Shown here: piece by piece, positions 33,828 to 41,839 of the stretch
Position numbering within the stretch: the first letter of the stretch is position 1
Layout: every line of letters begins with the position of its first letter
Assembly (NCBI GenBank): GCA_903872565.1
Contig: CAIQLG010000338.1
Span: 1-41,839 of the forward strand
Direction of reading: 5' to 3'
Source: an uncultured Lentisphaerota bacterium
GTDB lineage: Bacteria > Verrucomicrobiota > Lentisphaeria > Victivallales > GWF2-50-93
DNA length: 41,839 nucleotides
Notes under the pieces: model-generated
Database searches by the model: none
The model's input: the letters and a program-made list of their open reading frames with translations, nothing else
Told to the model about the DNA's origin: nothing
Position numbers and translations under genes: made by a program

Positions 33828-35008
33828 TTCGCCAGTCCAGACCAGGCCGGGAAGCTGAGATTCATGCTGGAATTGAAGAGCTGGCGCATTTTTCCGGAGA
33901 ATGTGTCCACTACGTAAAGTGTGGATTTGCCGTTCAGAGTTTTCGAGCATACGATATGCCTGTTGTCGGGCGCCCAGGAAGGATTCTCCCAGTCTCCTGC
34001 GGCCTGGATTATTATCCTCTGCGGATCCTTGCCTTTGAGATCGAGCACCGCAATCGTATAGTTTCTTCCCATTTTGGCGGAATACGCGATTTTATTGTCG
34101 CCCGACCATGATGGTGTAACAGACTCACTGCCAAGGGTTTGCAATTTAACAGGAGTCCCGCCACCTGTTGAAATCACATACAGGTTGGGTCTGCCTCCGG
34201 AGTCGGAGACATAGCACAGCTTTCCCCCGTCAGGCGACCAGCATGGGGAGGCTTCCACGCTTTTCCCGTTGGTCATTCTTCTCAATGCCTTGCTGTTGAT
34301 CTCCTTCAGATAGAGTTCCACCTCCCTGTCCTTGCTCAGGATCAGGGCCATCAGTCTGCCGTCGGGGGAGACACAGGCGCAGGAGTTCAGGCCCGGGAAC
34401 TGGCACAGGCTTCTGCTTCTCTTCGAGGAGACCTGATACTCTACGATATCCGTGTGCATTTTTCCGTACATGGTGTAAACGATCGACCTGCCTGGCATCC
34501 AATCCGGCTCGACCGAAAGCGTGTTGTTGGAGGTGGCCTTGACAATATTGGATCCGTCGAAGTCGCAGTAGTATATCTCCTTGACTGCTGCGCTGGTCTG
34601 TCCGGAAAATGCGATCTTGGAGGAACATATCTGCACCTCGAAGAATTTTTTCAGGATGTAGTCCACGGCATTGTCGGCCGCCAGTGCCGTTTTTCCCTGC
34701 GGTACCGGCATGTTGAATGTTACCTTTGTTGCTCCTGTGGAGTCCTTGACCGTGATGGTGGCTGTTCCGCCGGAGGCGGTTCCCTCGGCGGTATAGTTTG
34801 CGGAAGGTGTCGCGGCCATGTCGAACCATCCGCAGTTCTTCAGGTCCGAGGCTACCTTTGTCGAGAACTCGGCATCACCTGAAACTCCTTTGAAATAGAG
34901 GGTTGGGTTTCCCTGTCCTCCAAATCCTGTCACCTTTATCTGCGAGAATCCGGCGATGGAAAAAAGGATTAGCGCGGCGGCTGAAATAAAAATTTTCTTC
35001 ATAATCAT
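33824..35008 (-). CDS. tolB: TolB-like periplasmic beta-propeller protein
   Basis: 394 residues with a signal peptide (KKIFISAAALILFSIAGFS), an N-terminal alpha/beta domain (~20-150) and a C-terminal six-bladed WD40-like propeller. Blade motifs include PDWMPGRSIVYTMYG, ASPCWSPDGGKLCYVSD, VTPSWSGDNKIAYSA and ENPSWAPDNRHIVCSK. TolB links Pal and the Tol machinery to keep the outer membrane attached during division. GGAG lies 5 nt before the ATG. No other tol/pal gene is in the window; instead it is coupled to lipA, an unusual pairing. Confidence 0.88.
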   Translation of the reverse strand: MIMKKIFISAAALILFSIAGFSQIKVTGFGGQGNPTLYFKGVSGDAEFSTKVASDLKNCGWFDMAATPSANYTAEGTASGGTATITVKDSTGATKVTFNMPVPQGKTALAADNAVDYILKKFFEVQICSSKIAFSGQTSAAVKEIYYCDFDGSNIVKATSNNTLSVEPDWMPGRSIVYTMYGKMHTDIVEYQVSSKRSRSLCQFPGLNSCACVSPDGRLMALILSKDREVELYLKEINSKALRRMTNGKSVEASPCWSPDGGKLCYVSDSGGRPNLYVISTGGGTPVKLQTLGSESVTPSWSGDNKIAYSAKMGRNYTIAVLDLKGKDPQRIIIQAAGDWENPSWAPDNRHIVCSKTLNGKSTLYVVDTFSGKMRQLFNSSMNLSFPAWSGLAK

Positions 35009-35135
35009 GTTTTCTCCGTTTAATTTAAAAGAAATAATATATACTTAAAAGTGTGCATATCAAAAATAGATTTAGTATTGGATTAATATTTTTTATGCAG
35101 ATGGTGATAAGACATGATTTTATCGGAAAACATGC

Positions 35136-35190
35136 TGTAGCCGCCCCTGTGTCAGGGGCGTTTTGCACGGCCAACATGGCCGTGGCTACA
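35136..35190 (+). repeat. Three-way-junction repeat, copy 1
   Basis: Outer stem TGTAGCC/GGCTACA; arm 1 GCCCCTG-TGT-CAGGGGC (35143-35159); linker TTTTG; arm 2 CACGGCCA-ACA-TGGCCGTG (35166-35184). It lies in the tolB-dinG gap. Copy 2 (37566-37619, opposite strand) has the same outer stem and arm 2, and a compensatorily changed arm 1. Confidence 0.8.
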
Positions 35191-35259
35191 AAGCATTAAA
35201 CATAAGTGACTTACGTATTACTTTTAATGGTGATATTGTCTAGTGATTGGAACAAAGAA

Positions 35260-37269
35260 ATGATAATGAAAACTGAAAATGAGAACGTTGAAACTGTTGA
35301 CATAGCAAGAAAGACATACGAATTCTTCGGCGACAACACGCCGCTCAAGGAAATTGTCAGATTTGGCGGACCGGAATATGAGATTCGCCCGCAGCAGTCC
35401 GAGATGGCCCTCAAGGTTGCAGAGGTGTTCGAGACGGCATCAAATCTGTGTGTCGAGGCGCCAACAGGAATCGGAAAGAGTTTTGCATATCTTGTGCCGG
35501 CAATCTATTTTGCTCTTGAAAAGCGCATGCCAGTGATAATTACGACAGAAACGATCAATCTGCAGGATCAGCTCATTGGCAAGGACATTCCGCTCCTTCG
35601 GAAAATCATGGATGTGGAGTTCACGGCGGCGCTTGCCAAGGGGCGCTCGAACTATCTTTGTCTCAGGCGCATCTCCATCGCGACAGGAAAGAACGCGCAC
35701 GAATATCTCCCGCTTGAAGGATTTGAGCCGACTCTCAAACGACTTCACAAATGGTCGGAAATCACTGACGAGGGAACTAGAAGCTCGATAGATTTTCCGA
35801 TGAACAAGGGCGCCTGGGAGCATGTCTGCTGTGAAATAGGAAACTGCCTTAAAAACAAGTGCCCGCATTTCAGGCAGTGTTTCTACTGGAAGGCGAGGAA
35901 ATCCTGGGACAAGGCTGACATCATCGTCGCGAACCACGCGCTTTTCTTCACCGACTTGAAAATAAGGGGAATAGAGGAGAATGAAAACTCCCTCCTGCCG
36001 GTCTATTCCGCCGTGGTCATTGACGAGGCGCACAGGCTCGAGGACGATGCCGCAAACCATCTAGGGCTCCACATCAACAGCTACGGAGTCAGGGCATGCC
36101 TCAGAAAACTGTTTGATCCGGAGAAGGCCAAGGGACTGCTCATGATAGGTGGCGCCGGAACCACGGATCTGAGGCGCGCCGTCGCGGAAACCCTTCACGC
36201 CGCAGATTTTTTCTTCAGCTCAGTCAAGGACTTCATGATTGAGAAAAACAGGACGGAATTAAGGATAAGGAATCCTGGATTCGTGCCAGACTCTGTCACT
36301 GCACAGTTCAGCATCCTAGAAAAAAGCCTTGTCGATTTCATAGACAAGCTCGAAGACGAGAATCTCCAGCAGGAGCTTACCGCCCAGCTCATGGTGTGTT
36401 CATACTACGGCAAGGGATTTTCAGACTTCATCAACATGACACTCAAGAACAGTGTTTACTGGGTTGAATCGAAGGGAGAGCATTCGTCGGGTGTCCAGCT
36501 GAATACGGCACCGTTGAACGTTGACGAAATCCTGAGGCAAACCCTTTTCAACGGAGATGTCCCGGTCATTCTCACCAGTGCGACTCTTTCCGTCAAGAAG
36601 AACCTGGACTTCTATTTTCAGCGCACTGGCTTCAGCGGTGGCGAAGGAGTAGTGCTTGACACTCCTTTCGACTTCAAGAAGCAGGTTGAGATCCATGTTC
36701 CGAAGATGCCGCTTCCCGAGGAGAATGGATACATTGAAGCCATGTGCGATAAGATATCATATTTCATCCGCAAGACGCATGGCAAGGCCTTTGTGCTTTT
36801 CACAAACTACGAGACATTAAAGAGATGTGCATCGGCAATGAGGCGTTTCTTCGAGGAGATGGGGCTTACTCTCTTCATCCAGGGAGAGGATATGAGCCCG
36901 TCGGCGATGCTCAGCGAATTTCGCAGAGACATAAATTCCGTGATTTTCGGTGTCAACAGCTTCTGGTCCGGTGTCGATGTTCCGGGAGAAGCCCTCAGCA
37001 ATGTCATAATCGTCAAACTTCCGTTCGCGGTGCCTGATCATCCGCTGGTCGAGGCGAGGAGCGAGAAAATAAAGGCGGCCGGTGGAGATCCCTTCATGCA
37101 TTACAGCCTGCCCGACGCCATTCTGAGATTCAAGCAGGGAACCGGAAGGCTCATCAGGCGAAAGACGGACAAGGGGATCATTGTCGTACTGGACCGCAGG
37201 ATAATATCGAAGCGGTATGGCAAATCTTTCCTGGACTCCATTCCCGAATGCCCGGTGCATGTGGAGTAG
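35260..37269 (+). CDS. dinG: DinG-family ATP-dependent DNA helicase
   Basis: 669-residue XPD-like superfamily-2 helicase. Q-loop/RPQQ region; Walker A APTGIGKSFAY; Fe-S cluster cysteines in CCEIGNC...KCPHFRQC; motif II VIDEAHRLEDDA; ANHALF; motif V FWSGVDVPG; motif VI QGTGRLIRR. DinG unwinds R-loops, G-quadruplexes and forked DNA 5' to 3' during repair. The start at 35260 (or 35266, MKTENEN) is chosen; the upstream in-frame hydrophobic stretch has no ribosome site. A three-way-junction repeat sits ~70 bp upstream. No nuclease domain is fused. Confidence 0.92.
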   Translation: MIMKTENENVETVDIARKTYEFFGDNTPLKEIVRFGGPEYEIRPQQSEMALKVAEVFETASNLCVEAPTGIGKSFAYLVPAIYFALEKRMPVIITTETINLQDQLIGKDIPLLRKIMDVEFTAALAKGRSNYLCLRRISIATGKNAHEYLPLEGFEPTLKRLHKWSEITDEGTRSSIDFPMNKGAWEHVCCEIGNCLKNKCPHFRQCFYWKARKSWDKADIIVANHALFFTDLKIRGIEENENSLLPVYSAVVIDEAHRLEDDAANHLGLHINSYGVRACLRKLFDPEKAKGLLMIGGAGTTDLRRAVAETLHAADFFFSSVKDFMIEKNRTELRIRNPGFVPDSVTAQFSILEKSLVDFIDKLEDENLQQELTAQLMVCSYYGKGFSDFINMTLKNSVYWVESKGEHSSGVQLNTAPLNVDEILRQTLFNGDVPVILTSATLSVKKNLDFYFQRTGFSGGEGVVLDTPFDFKKQVEIHVPKMPLPEENGYIEAMCDKISYFIRKTHGKAFVLFTNYETLKRCASAMRRFFEEMGLTLFIQGEDMSPSAMLSEFRRDINSVIFGVNSFWSGVDVPGEALSNVIIVKLPFAVPDHPLVEARSEKIKAAGGDPFMHYSLPDAILRFKQGTGRLIRRKTDKGIIVVLDRRIISKRYGKSFLDSIPECPVHVE

Positions 37270-37432
37270 GGAATTGTGTTGAAAATCCCTGTCCTCCCTG
37301 TCTGGGGTATCCTATCAGGCTAAGAAATAAATATCCAATGATCAACACTCAAATTCCAATTTTCAAGTCTTAAAAATCCCTCACTTCGTGATTGGTCATT
37401 GATGATTCATGATTGGATATTCATAAATCCTA

Positions 37433-37517
37433 GTATGGGAAATTGTATTTTTAGCGTGTTTCGCGTGTTTCGCGGGAAAAAATATTCTATTAGTCCCGGC
37501 GTAGCCGGCTAAGTTCA
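37433..37517. repeat. Modular repeat, copy 2
   Basis: Ends TATGGGAAATTGTATTTT and TAGTCCCGGCGTAGCCGGCTAAGTTCA; the right end itself folds (CCGGC-GTA-GCCGG). The centre is TTCGCGTGTTTCGCG-type words. It is tandem with copy 3. Confidence 0.7.
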
Positions 37518-37520
37518 TCG

Positions 37521-37648
37521 TATAGGAAATTGTATTTTGACAGGATGGTCGAATGATTGGGAATTTGTAGCCACGGCCATGTTGGCCGTGTCGTCGCCTC
37601 CAACATGGAGGCGGCTACATTAGTCCCGGCAAAGCCGGCTAAGTTCAC
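37521..37648. repeat. Modular repeat, copy 3, with nested three-way junction
   Basis: Ends TATAGGAAATTGTATTTT and TAGTCCCGGCAAAGCCGGCTAAGTTCA. The centre contains three-way-junction copy 2 at 37566-37619 (minus orientation): outer stem TGTAGCC/GGCTACA, arm 1 GCCTCCA-TGT-TGGAGGC, arm 2 identical to copy 1. Confidence 0.75.
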
Positions 37649-37690
37649 GCATTACAGGCAAGCATCATTTGATTTTCATGACGGTAAATG

Positions 37691-37954
37691 TTATATCTGT
37701 GCCAGGCTTGGTGCCCTCTTTCCGCCCGAGTTCCGGAGTTCCCCCATTGTCGATTCCAAGCTCTTGCGAATTTCGCTGATTTTCCTTTTGACCTTGGACT
37801 CGGGGATTAGAAAAGAGGCAGAATAGGAGATTGTCAGGAAAAGAAAGATGCAAGAGATACTCACCAGGACTTTTTCTTTTTTCAGAAAGAAGAGTAAGCC
37901 CTCATTTTTGCTGTCCGACTTTTCTGTCAGGCTACCGGGAGCTGACTCGTCCAT
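37691..37954 (-). CDS. Small single-span membrane protein behind htpG
   Basis: 87 residues: a polar N-terminus, one membrane helix at ~30-50 (KVLVSISCIFLFLTISYSASFLIP), then a charged helix (KVKRKISEIRKSLESTMGEL). It starts 36 bp after the htpG stop in the same direction. The ribosome site is weak (AGGG). Its composition is protein-like, and the two-part helix plus anchor suggests a small inner-membrane protein. No family was recognised, and it could be spurious. Confidence 0.5.
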   Translation of the reverse strand: MDESAPGSLTEKSDSKNEGLLFFLKKEKVLVSISCIFLFLTISYSASFLIPESKVKRKISEIRKSLESTMGELRNSGGKRAPSLAQI

Positions 37955-37989
37955 AAGTTGCCCTAGTTTTTTATCTTAAAACAGGATTT

Positions 37990-39888
37990 TCACTTATCTT
38001 TGATTTTGATCAGTTCCGTCATGATTTCCGAGAGGCGTTTTGAGAAGAGACTGAAATTCCTTGGTGGTTTTCCTTCGGCCAGGAGGGACTGGTCATATAG
38101 TATCTCGGTGAGCTCTTTTATCCTTGGATCTTCCGGGGATTTCTCATATAGGTCCGCCATGGCGGATACAAGCGAGTGTTCTGAGTTCAGTTCTAGGACG
38201 TATTTTGTCTCTGGCATTGGCCTGTGCATCGCCTTCATCAGTCTCTCCATGTGCGGTCCCGGAGAGAATTCGTCGGCCTTGAGACAGCAGGGGCTGTCGG
38301 TAAGTGCGGAGGAAAAGCGCGCCTCCTTGATGTCGGGGCTTAGAATTTCAGCCAGTCGTTTCAGAAAACTGGAATATTTACTGTTCTTCTTTTCCGCATC
38401 CTTCTTCTTTTCCTCTGGTACAAACGAGTCAATGTCAAGTCCTGATTTGCCGGCTATTTTTATTTTTTTTCCTGCATAATCGTTTACCGACCCCAATATC
38501 CATTCATCTATAGAATCCGTCATGAATAGGACATCAATTTTATTTTTCTTGAAAAATTCGAGGTGTGGAGAGCTCTCCATGACTTCCTTGTTTTCCCCGA
38601 AGAAACAGTATATGTCCTTTTGTGCGGGAGGCATGGCATCGCAATATTTCTTGAGGCTTATCATCTTCCCGGGCTCGTTATTGAGCGACTCGAAAAGCAG
38701 TAGGTCGAGGAGCTGTTCCCTGTTTTGCGAGTCTGTGTGTACTCCTTCTTTGAGCACATTCTTGAATTCCTTGTAGAACTTCAGATACTTATCCTGTTCC
38801 TTGTCGAAAAGCCTTTTCAGTTCGGCGAGGATTTTCCTGACGAGATTTTTCCGGATTTTTGCCGTCTGCGGGTTATCCTGGAGGATTTCGCGTGAGACAT
38901 TGAGGGGGAGATCATTTGACTCGACTACTCCTTTCATGAAACGGAGGTATTCCGGAAGGAGAACACCGATCTCGTCGGTGATGAACACTCTTTTGATATA
39001 TAGCAGGACTCCTTTGCGGGCTGTTTCAGGGGAGAAAAGGTCGAATGGCGCCTTGGAGGGGATGAAAAGCAGTGCATTGAACTCCATGGCGCCTTCCGCA
39101 GCATAATGTATCCTTGAAACCGGCTCGTTGTCATAGTGGGAGAGATGAGAATAGAATCTGCCGTATTCCTCGTCCGAGACCTCGGATGCGGGCTTGAGCC
39201 ACAAGGCCTTCCCTGAATTGAGGACTTCGCGTTCCTTTGATGCTGATTCGTCGCTTTTCTTTTCCGTGCCGGGCATTCTTATGGGGTATGCTATGAAGTC
39301 GGAATATTTTTTGACCAATTCGCGGATTTTCCACTCCTCAAGGTATGACTTGCAGTCGCCTTTCATATGGAGATGGATCTCTGTTCCCTGCTCCTTTCTC
39401 GAATCTTCCGAGACAGTATATTCGCTTTCTCCCGACGATTCCCATCGGACGGCGGGGCTGTTGTCTCCGGCTTTTTTAGAGATAAGGACAATTTTCTCGG
39501 CCACCATGAAAGCGGAATAGAAACCCACTCCAAACTGTCCGATCAGGTCTGGAGCATCTTTCACATCTCTGCCTGTTAACGAGTCCATGTAGGCTTTTGT
39601 GCCTGACTTTGCAATTGTCCCGATGTCCCGGATGACTTCGTCGTGGGTCATCCCGATGCCGTTGTCCGAAATTTTGAGGATGTTTTTTTTCTTGTTGGGC
39701 TCGATTACAATTTCCCACTCGGCAGAGATGTCGGGGTTTGTCAGGGATTCAAATCGTGCCTTGTCTATCGCGTCCGCCGCATTGGCAACAAGTTCCCTCA
39801 GGAAGATGTCCCTGTTCGAGTATAGGGAGTTTATCACAAGGTGAAGCAACTGCTGGACTTCGGCTTCGAATTTCATCTTTTCGCTCAT
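37990..39888 (-). CDS. htpG: HtpG, bacterial Hsp90 chaperone
   Basis: 632 residues, the normal HtpG length. GHKL ATPase domain ~1-215 with SLYSNRDIFLRELVANAADAIDK, DNGIGMTHDEV, GTIAKSGT and GQFGVGFYSAFMV. The middle domain (~230-500) contains LPLNVSREILQDN, whose Arg contacts ATP in Hsp90. The C-terminal dimerisation domain runs ~510-632. ATP-driven cytosolic chaperone for stress-labile proteins. AAGGA upstream supports the ATG at 39888. No CIRCE-type inverted repeat was seen in the 180 bp upstream. Confidence 0.95.
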   Translation of the reverse strand: MSEKMKFEAEVQQLLHLVINSLYSNRDIFLRELVANAADAIDKARFESLTNPDISAEWEIVIEPNKKKNILKISDNGIGMTHDEVIRDIGTIAKSGTKAYMDSLTGRDVKDAPDLIGQFGVGFYSAFMVAEKIVLISKKAGDNSPAVRWESSGESEYTVSEDSRKEQGTEIHLHMKGDCKSYLEEWKIRELVKKYSDFIAYPIRMPGTEKKSDESASKEREVLNSGKALWLKPASEVSDEEYGRFYSHLSHYDNEPVSRIHYAAEGAMEFNALLFIPSKAPFDLFSPETARKGVLLYIKRVFITDEIGVLLPEYLRFMKGVVESNDLPLNVSREILQDNPQTAKIRKNLVRKILAELKRLFDKEQDKYLKFYKEFKNVLKEGVHTDSQNREQLLDLLLFESLNNEPGKMISLKKYCDAMPPAQKDIYCFFGENKEVMESSPHLEFFKKNKIDVLFMTDSIDEWILGSVNDYAGKKIKIAGKSGLDIDSFVPEEKKKDAEKKNSKYSSFLKRLAEILSPDIKEARFSSALTDSPCCLKADEFSPGPHMERLMKAMHRPMPETKYVLELNSEHSLVSAMADLYEKSPEDPRIKELTEILYDQSLLAEGKPPRNFSLFSKRLSEIMTELIKIKDK

Positions 39889-40105
39889 ATTTTTCCAATT
39901 CCTTTATTTCTTTAAACTTCAATAAATCCGCAAATGTCTGAAAATGTATAACAGGCTATAACTCAAATATATCTGTACTATTTTTTAAGCTTCAAGAGTT
40001 TATATTTTTTAGTTTTTTTTGTGTCTGGCATTGATTATAAACGCTCTTCATGTAAATTAAAGGCTCAGATTGCTAAAAATTCAACTAAAAAATTGGAGGA
40101 ATCAA

Positions 40106-40954
40106 ATGGCGGAAAACCCTAAAAGACCAGAAAAGGGGGGCGATGAAAACCTCCTGGCTAAAATCGAAAGGATAGAATTGAATATCCTGGAGATTGATCG
40201 GGCCAGGCACCAGCAGGCGATAATCGCAAGAGTCGGGCTGGTACTGATTTTCGTGGCGATTGTTATCTTTGCGATCAACATGTATAATCTGTTCAGTAAA
40301 ATAACAAGTGATGAAAATCTTGAGTTGCTTGGACAGGCGGCTTCCAGAGATATGCAGGAGTTGTTCCAGAGTGACTCGAATCTGCAGGCCTTCAAGAACG
40401 ACCTCACGGGAAGGATCTTTCCCGCCGTCAGCAAGCAAGTTATGGATCGCTTCCTGAAGGAAGTTCCGATCTTCAGGCAGAAGGGGGAGCAACTTCTTCA
40501 GAATCTCAAAGTGCATCTGGAAGACTCGGTGAAGACCAAGCTCGCAGGCGAACTTGACAGTTCCCTCAAGGATATTGAACAGCAAATTGTGAAGAAATAT
40601 CCTAATGTCTCGCTTGAAAAATTAGATGTGGTGATCAAGCAAGTCGAGCCACTCTTCCTTGAAAACATAACCAATATGCTCGAGAGCAAGGTCAATCTCG
40701 TAGGCGACGACCTGGATGAGATGGAAAAGACTCTTGACAAATTCAGGAAAATCTCAGAGGACATGAAACTCAATGAAAAAGAAAAGGAGATGCTCAAGCT
40801 TGACTTTATGGAAAATCTCCTTGAGCTTGGAATCTATCACATAAATCCGGAAAAAGGGGAACTTCTCGCTGAACAGCCAGCACTCAAGGTGGAGAAAAAA
40901 GCTCCAGTGAAAGTCCCCTCACCTAAAAACGCTCCCAAAGGAGGTGTGAAATGA
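40106..40954 (+). CDS. Single-span membrane protein with large coiled-coil domain (pair, first gene)
   Basis: 282 residues from ATG 40106 (GGAGG 6 nt upstream); an upstream start lacks a site. A charged cytoplasmic N-terminus ends in a short helix (LAKIERIELNILEIDRAR), one membrane helix lies at ~38-60 (VGLVLIFVAIVIFAINMY), and ~180 residues of amphipathic helix follow (many L/K/E heptads), ending in a Pro/Lys-rich tail. No enzyme motif was seen and no family recognised. The stop overlaps the next ATG (ATGA), so the two proteins are probably made in fixed ratio and may form a membrane complex. Confidence 0.8.
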   Translation: MAENPKRPEKGGDENLLAKIERIELNILEIDRARHQQAIIARVGLVLIFVAIVIFAINMYNLFSKITSDENLELLGQAASRDMQELFQSDSNLQAFKNDLTGRIFPAVSKQVMDRFLKEVPIFRQKGEQLLQNLKVHLEDSVKTKLAGELDSSLKDIEQQIVKKYPNVSLEKLDVVIKQVEPLFLENITNMLESKVNLVGDDLDEMEKTLDKFRKISEDMKLNEKEKEMLKLDFMENLLELGIYHINPEKGELLAEQPALKVEKKAPVKVPSPKNAPKGGVK

Positions 40955-41748
40955 ATCCAATTGAAGCCAAAATCGAAGCACTTACCAAGCAGCTTAACCA
41001 ACGCAATGAAAAGGCGGCCTCCACCACAAGAATGACAGCTGTCGTGTATGGGGTTCTTGTTATTTTCGTCTTTGGATATACTCTTTTCATAGCACATGCC
41101 ATTGAAAAGCAGGCAACTCCAGACAGTGTCTCGGCCTTCATCAGGGACCGTGTGAGCAGTGTAATCCCGTCACTTCACAAGAAGATTCTTGCCGTTACCG
41201 AGGCACAGGCTCCGGTAATCACGGAGAGGGCACTGCAGACAGCCCACGAATATATCCCCAAAATTGAGGATAAGATCAAACAGACTATTGATGATCAGGT
41301 AGCTAGCTTCATCAAAGACATAAAGAGAGATTTGATCCCTGAACTCATGTCAGTTCTTGATACGCATGCGAAAGAGATGAATGAACATGCGGAAACGCTT
41401 ACTGATGCGGTCGCAGCGAAGGCGCTTACCGATAGCATAGTCAAGGAAATTGACGACAAGATCAACTATGAAATAGTAGGAGACGAATTTTTCGGGAAGT
41501 TCCACGAGATGCGGAAATCCCTTGACGAGCTTGCCACCACGCCAGTTTCACAGATGACGAGGAAACAGCTTGCGGAAAGAAATGCAATTGTACACTGGCT
41601 TTGCATTGTCAAGAGCGGAGACTCGCTGAACAGCTTGTTCTCGGTATTTGTGAGAGACATTGGATTCACGTTCAACTCGCTCATGGACGGATCTTTTTTC
41701 ATAAATCCGCCACCTCCTGTGGCCGCCGAAAATCCTGAAACTGAGTAA
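40951..41748 (+). CDS. Single-span membrane protein with coiled-coil domain (pair, second gene)
   Basis: 265 residues with the same plan as the preceding gene: short coiled coil (IEAKIEALTKQLNQRNEKA), one membrane helix at ~28-50 (MTAVVYGVLVIFVFGYTLFIA), a helical extracytoplasmic domain (~60-190), and a compact, more conserved-looking end (HWLCIVKSGDSLNSLFSVFVRDIGFTFNSL) before a Pro-rich tail. AAAGGAGG lies 7 nt before the ATG. It is probably a distant paralogue or partner of the first gene. Function unknown; the terminator follows 35 bp later. Confidence 0.8.
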   Translation: MNPIEAKIEALTKQLNQRNEKAASTTRMTAVVYGVLVIFVFGYTLFIAHAIEKQATPDSVSAFIRDRVSSVIPSLHKKILAVTEAQAPVITERALQTAHEYIPKIEDKIKQTIDDQVASFIKDIKRDLIPELMSVLDTHAKEMNEHAETLTDAVAAKALTDSIVKEIDDKINYEIVGDEFFGKFHEMRKSLDELATTPVSQMTRKQLAERNAIVHWLCIVKSGDSLNSLFSVFVRDIGFTFNSLMDGSFFINPPPPVAAENPETE

Positions 41749-41782
41749 GGAATAGCGCAGGATCACTCCAAATTTTATCAAA

Positions 41783-41810
41783 GGGCAGCCGAGTGCTGCC
41801 CTTTTTTTTT
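41783..41810 (+). terminator. Rho-independent terminator
   Basis: Perfect 7-bp stem GGGCAGC/GCTGCCC (41783-41789, 41795-41801), 5-nt loop, then nine Ts. It ends the coiled-coil gene pair. Confidence 0.92.
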
Positions 41811-41839
41811 AATTTTTTGTTTACAAACGGACTTTTCAT

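Larger units (their letters stand above)
37270..37690. other. Repeat-filled gap between dinG and the htpG cluster
   Basis: No gene seen. Contents in order: TTGGATATTC/ATTGGTCATTGATGATTCATG-type words (37325-37430), modular repeat copy 2 (37433-37517), and copy 3 (37521-37648) with a three-way junction inside. The gap separates convergent genes. Confidence 0.7.

Noticed and set aside
1..41839. tRNA, rRNA, insertion sequences, prophage genes, CRISPR arrays
   Set aside because: No cloverleaf, rRNA motif, transposase or integrase coding, or repeat-spacer array was recognised by eye; a tRNAscan or Infernal run would be decisive.

Overview
The window looks like chromosomal DNA of a Gram-negative bacterium: it encodes TolB, secreted proteins with Sec signals, an OsmY-like periplasmic BON protein and a cyclic-glucan synthase. 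The moderate G+C, the gene mix (oleA/oleB, REC-Ser/Thr kinase fusion, very large Ig/cadherin-like surface proteins) and the abundance of short-word intergenic repeats suggest the PVC group (Lentisphaerota/Kiritimatiellota/Verrucomicrobiota). That is inference only; no rRNA or tRNA gene was seen and no phylogeny could be run.

Layout. Positions 1-27253 form a minus-strand accessory block. It holds four very large secreted proteins (427-4974, 18042-21248, 21545-23866, 23972-27253). They are built from different modules (ice-binding-like DUF3494 domains, Ig/DUF5018-like repeats, a GH43-like beta-propeller, cadherin-like and InlB-type B repeats) but all end in the same ~300-residue C-terminal module. 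Between them lies an apparent envelope/osmotic-stress operon, in transcription order: BON-domain protein, two DUF3309 peptides, CsbD, an LEA-like lipoprotein and a 2930-residue cyclic beta-1,2-glucan synthase. A receiver-Ser/Thr kinase fusion follows the surface protein at 18042-21248. Four promoters in this block (near 5.1, 16.35, 21.4 and 27.4 kb) carry the same pair of direct repeats (GGGGTGAA on the + strand, exactly 23 bp apart) just upstream of a plausible -10 box. This points to one regulon. The obvious candidate regulator is the soluble HisKA_3 kinase/NarL-type regulator pair at 27523-29207, transcribed divergently from the fourth of these promoters.

Positions 29402-32758 hold a plus-strand operon: oleA, oleB (head-to-head fatty-acid condensation and beta-lactone decarboxylation), a small anchored TPR-like protein and trpD. 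lipA and tolB (minus strand, ATGA-coupled) converge on trpD. Then come dinG (+), a repeat-rich gap, htpG with a small membrane protein behind it (-), and a coupled pair of single-span coiled-coil membrane proteins closed by a strong terminator (+).

Repeats are the other striking feature. Several families of short interspersed elements occupy gaps and in places intrude into coding regions: the cyclic-glucan synthase linker, the histidine-kinase tail, the left-edge CsbD tail, and the stop codons of trpD and lipA. One family folds into a three-way junction, and its two copies differ by compensatory base changes.
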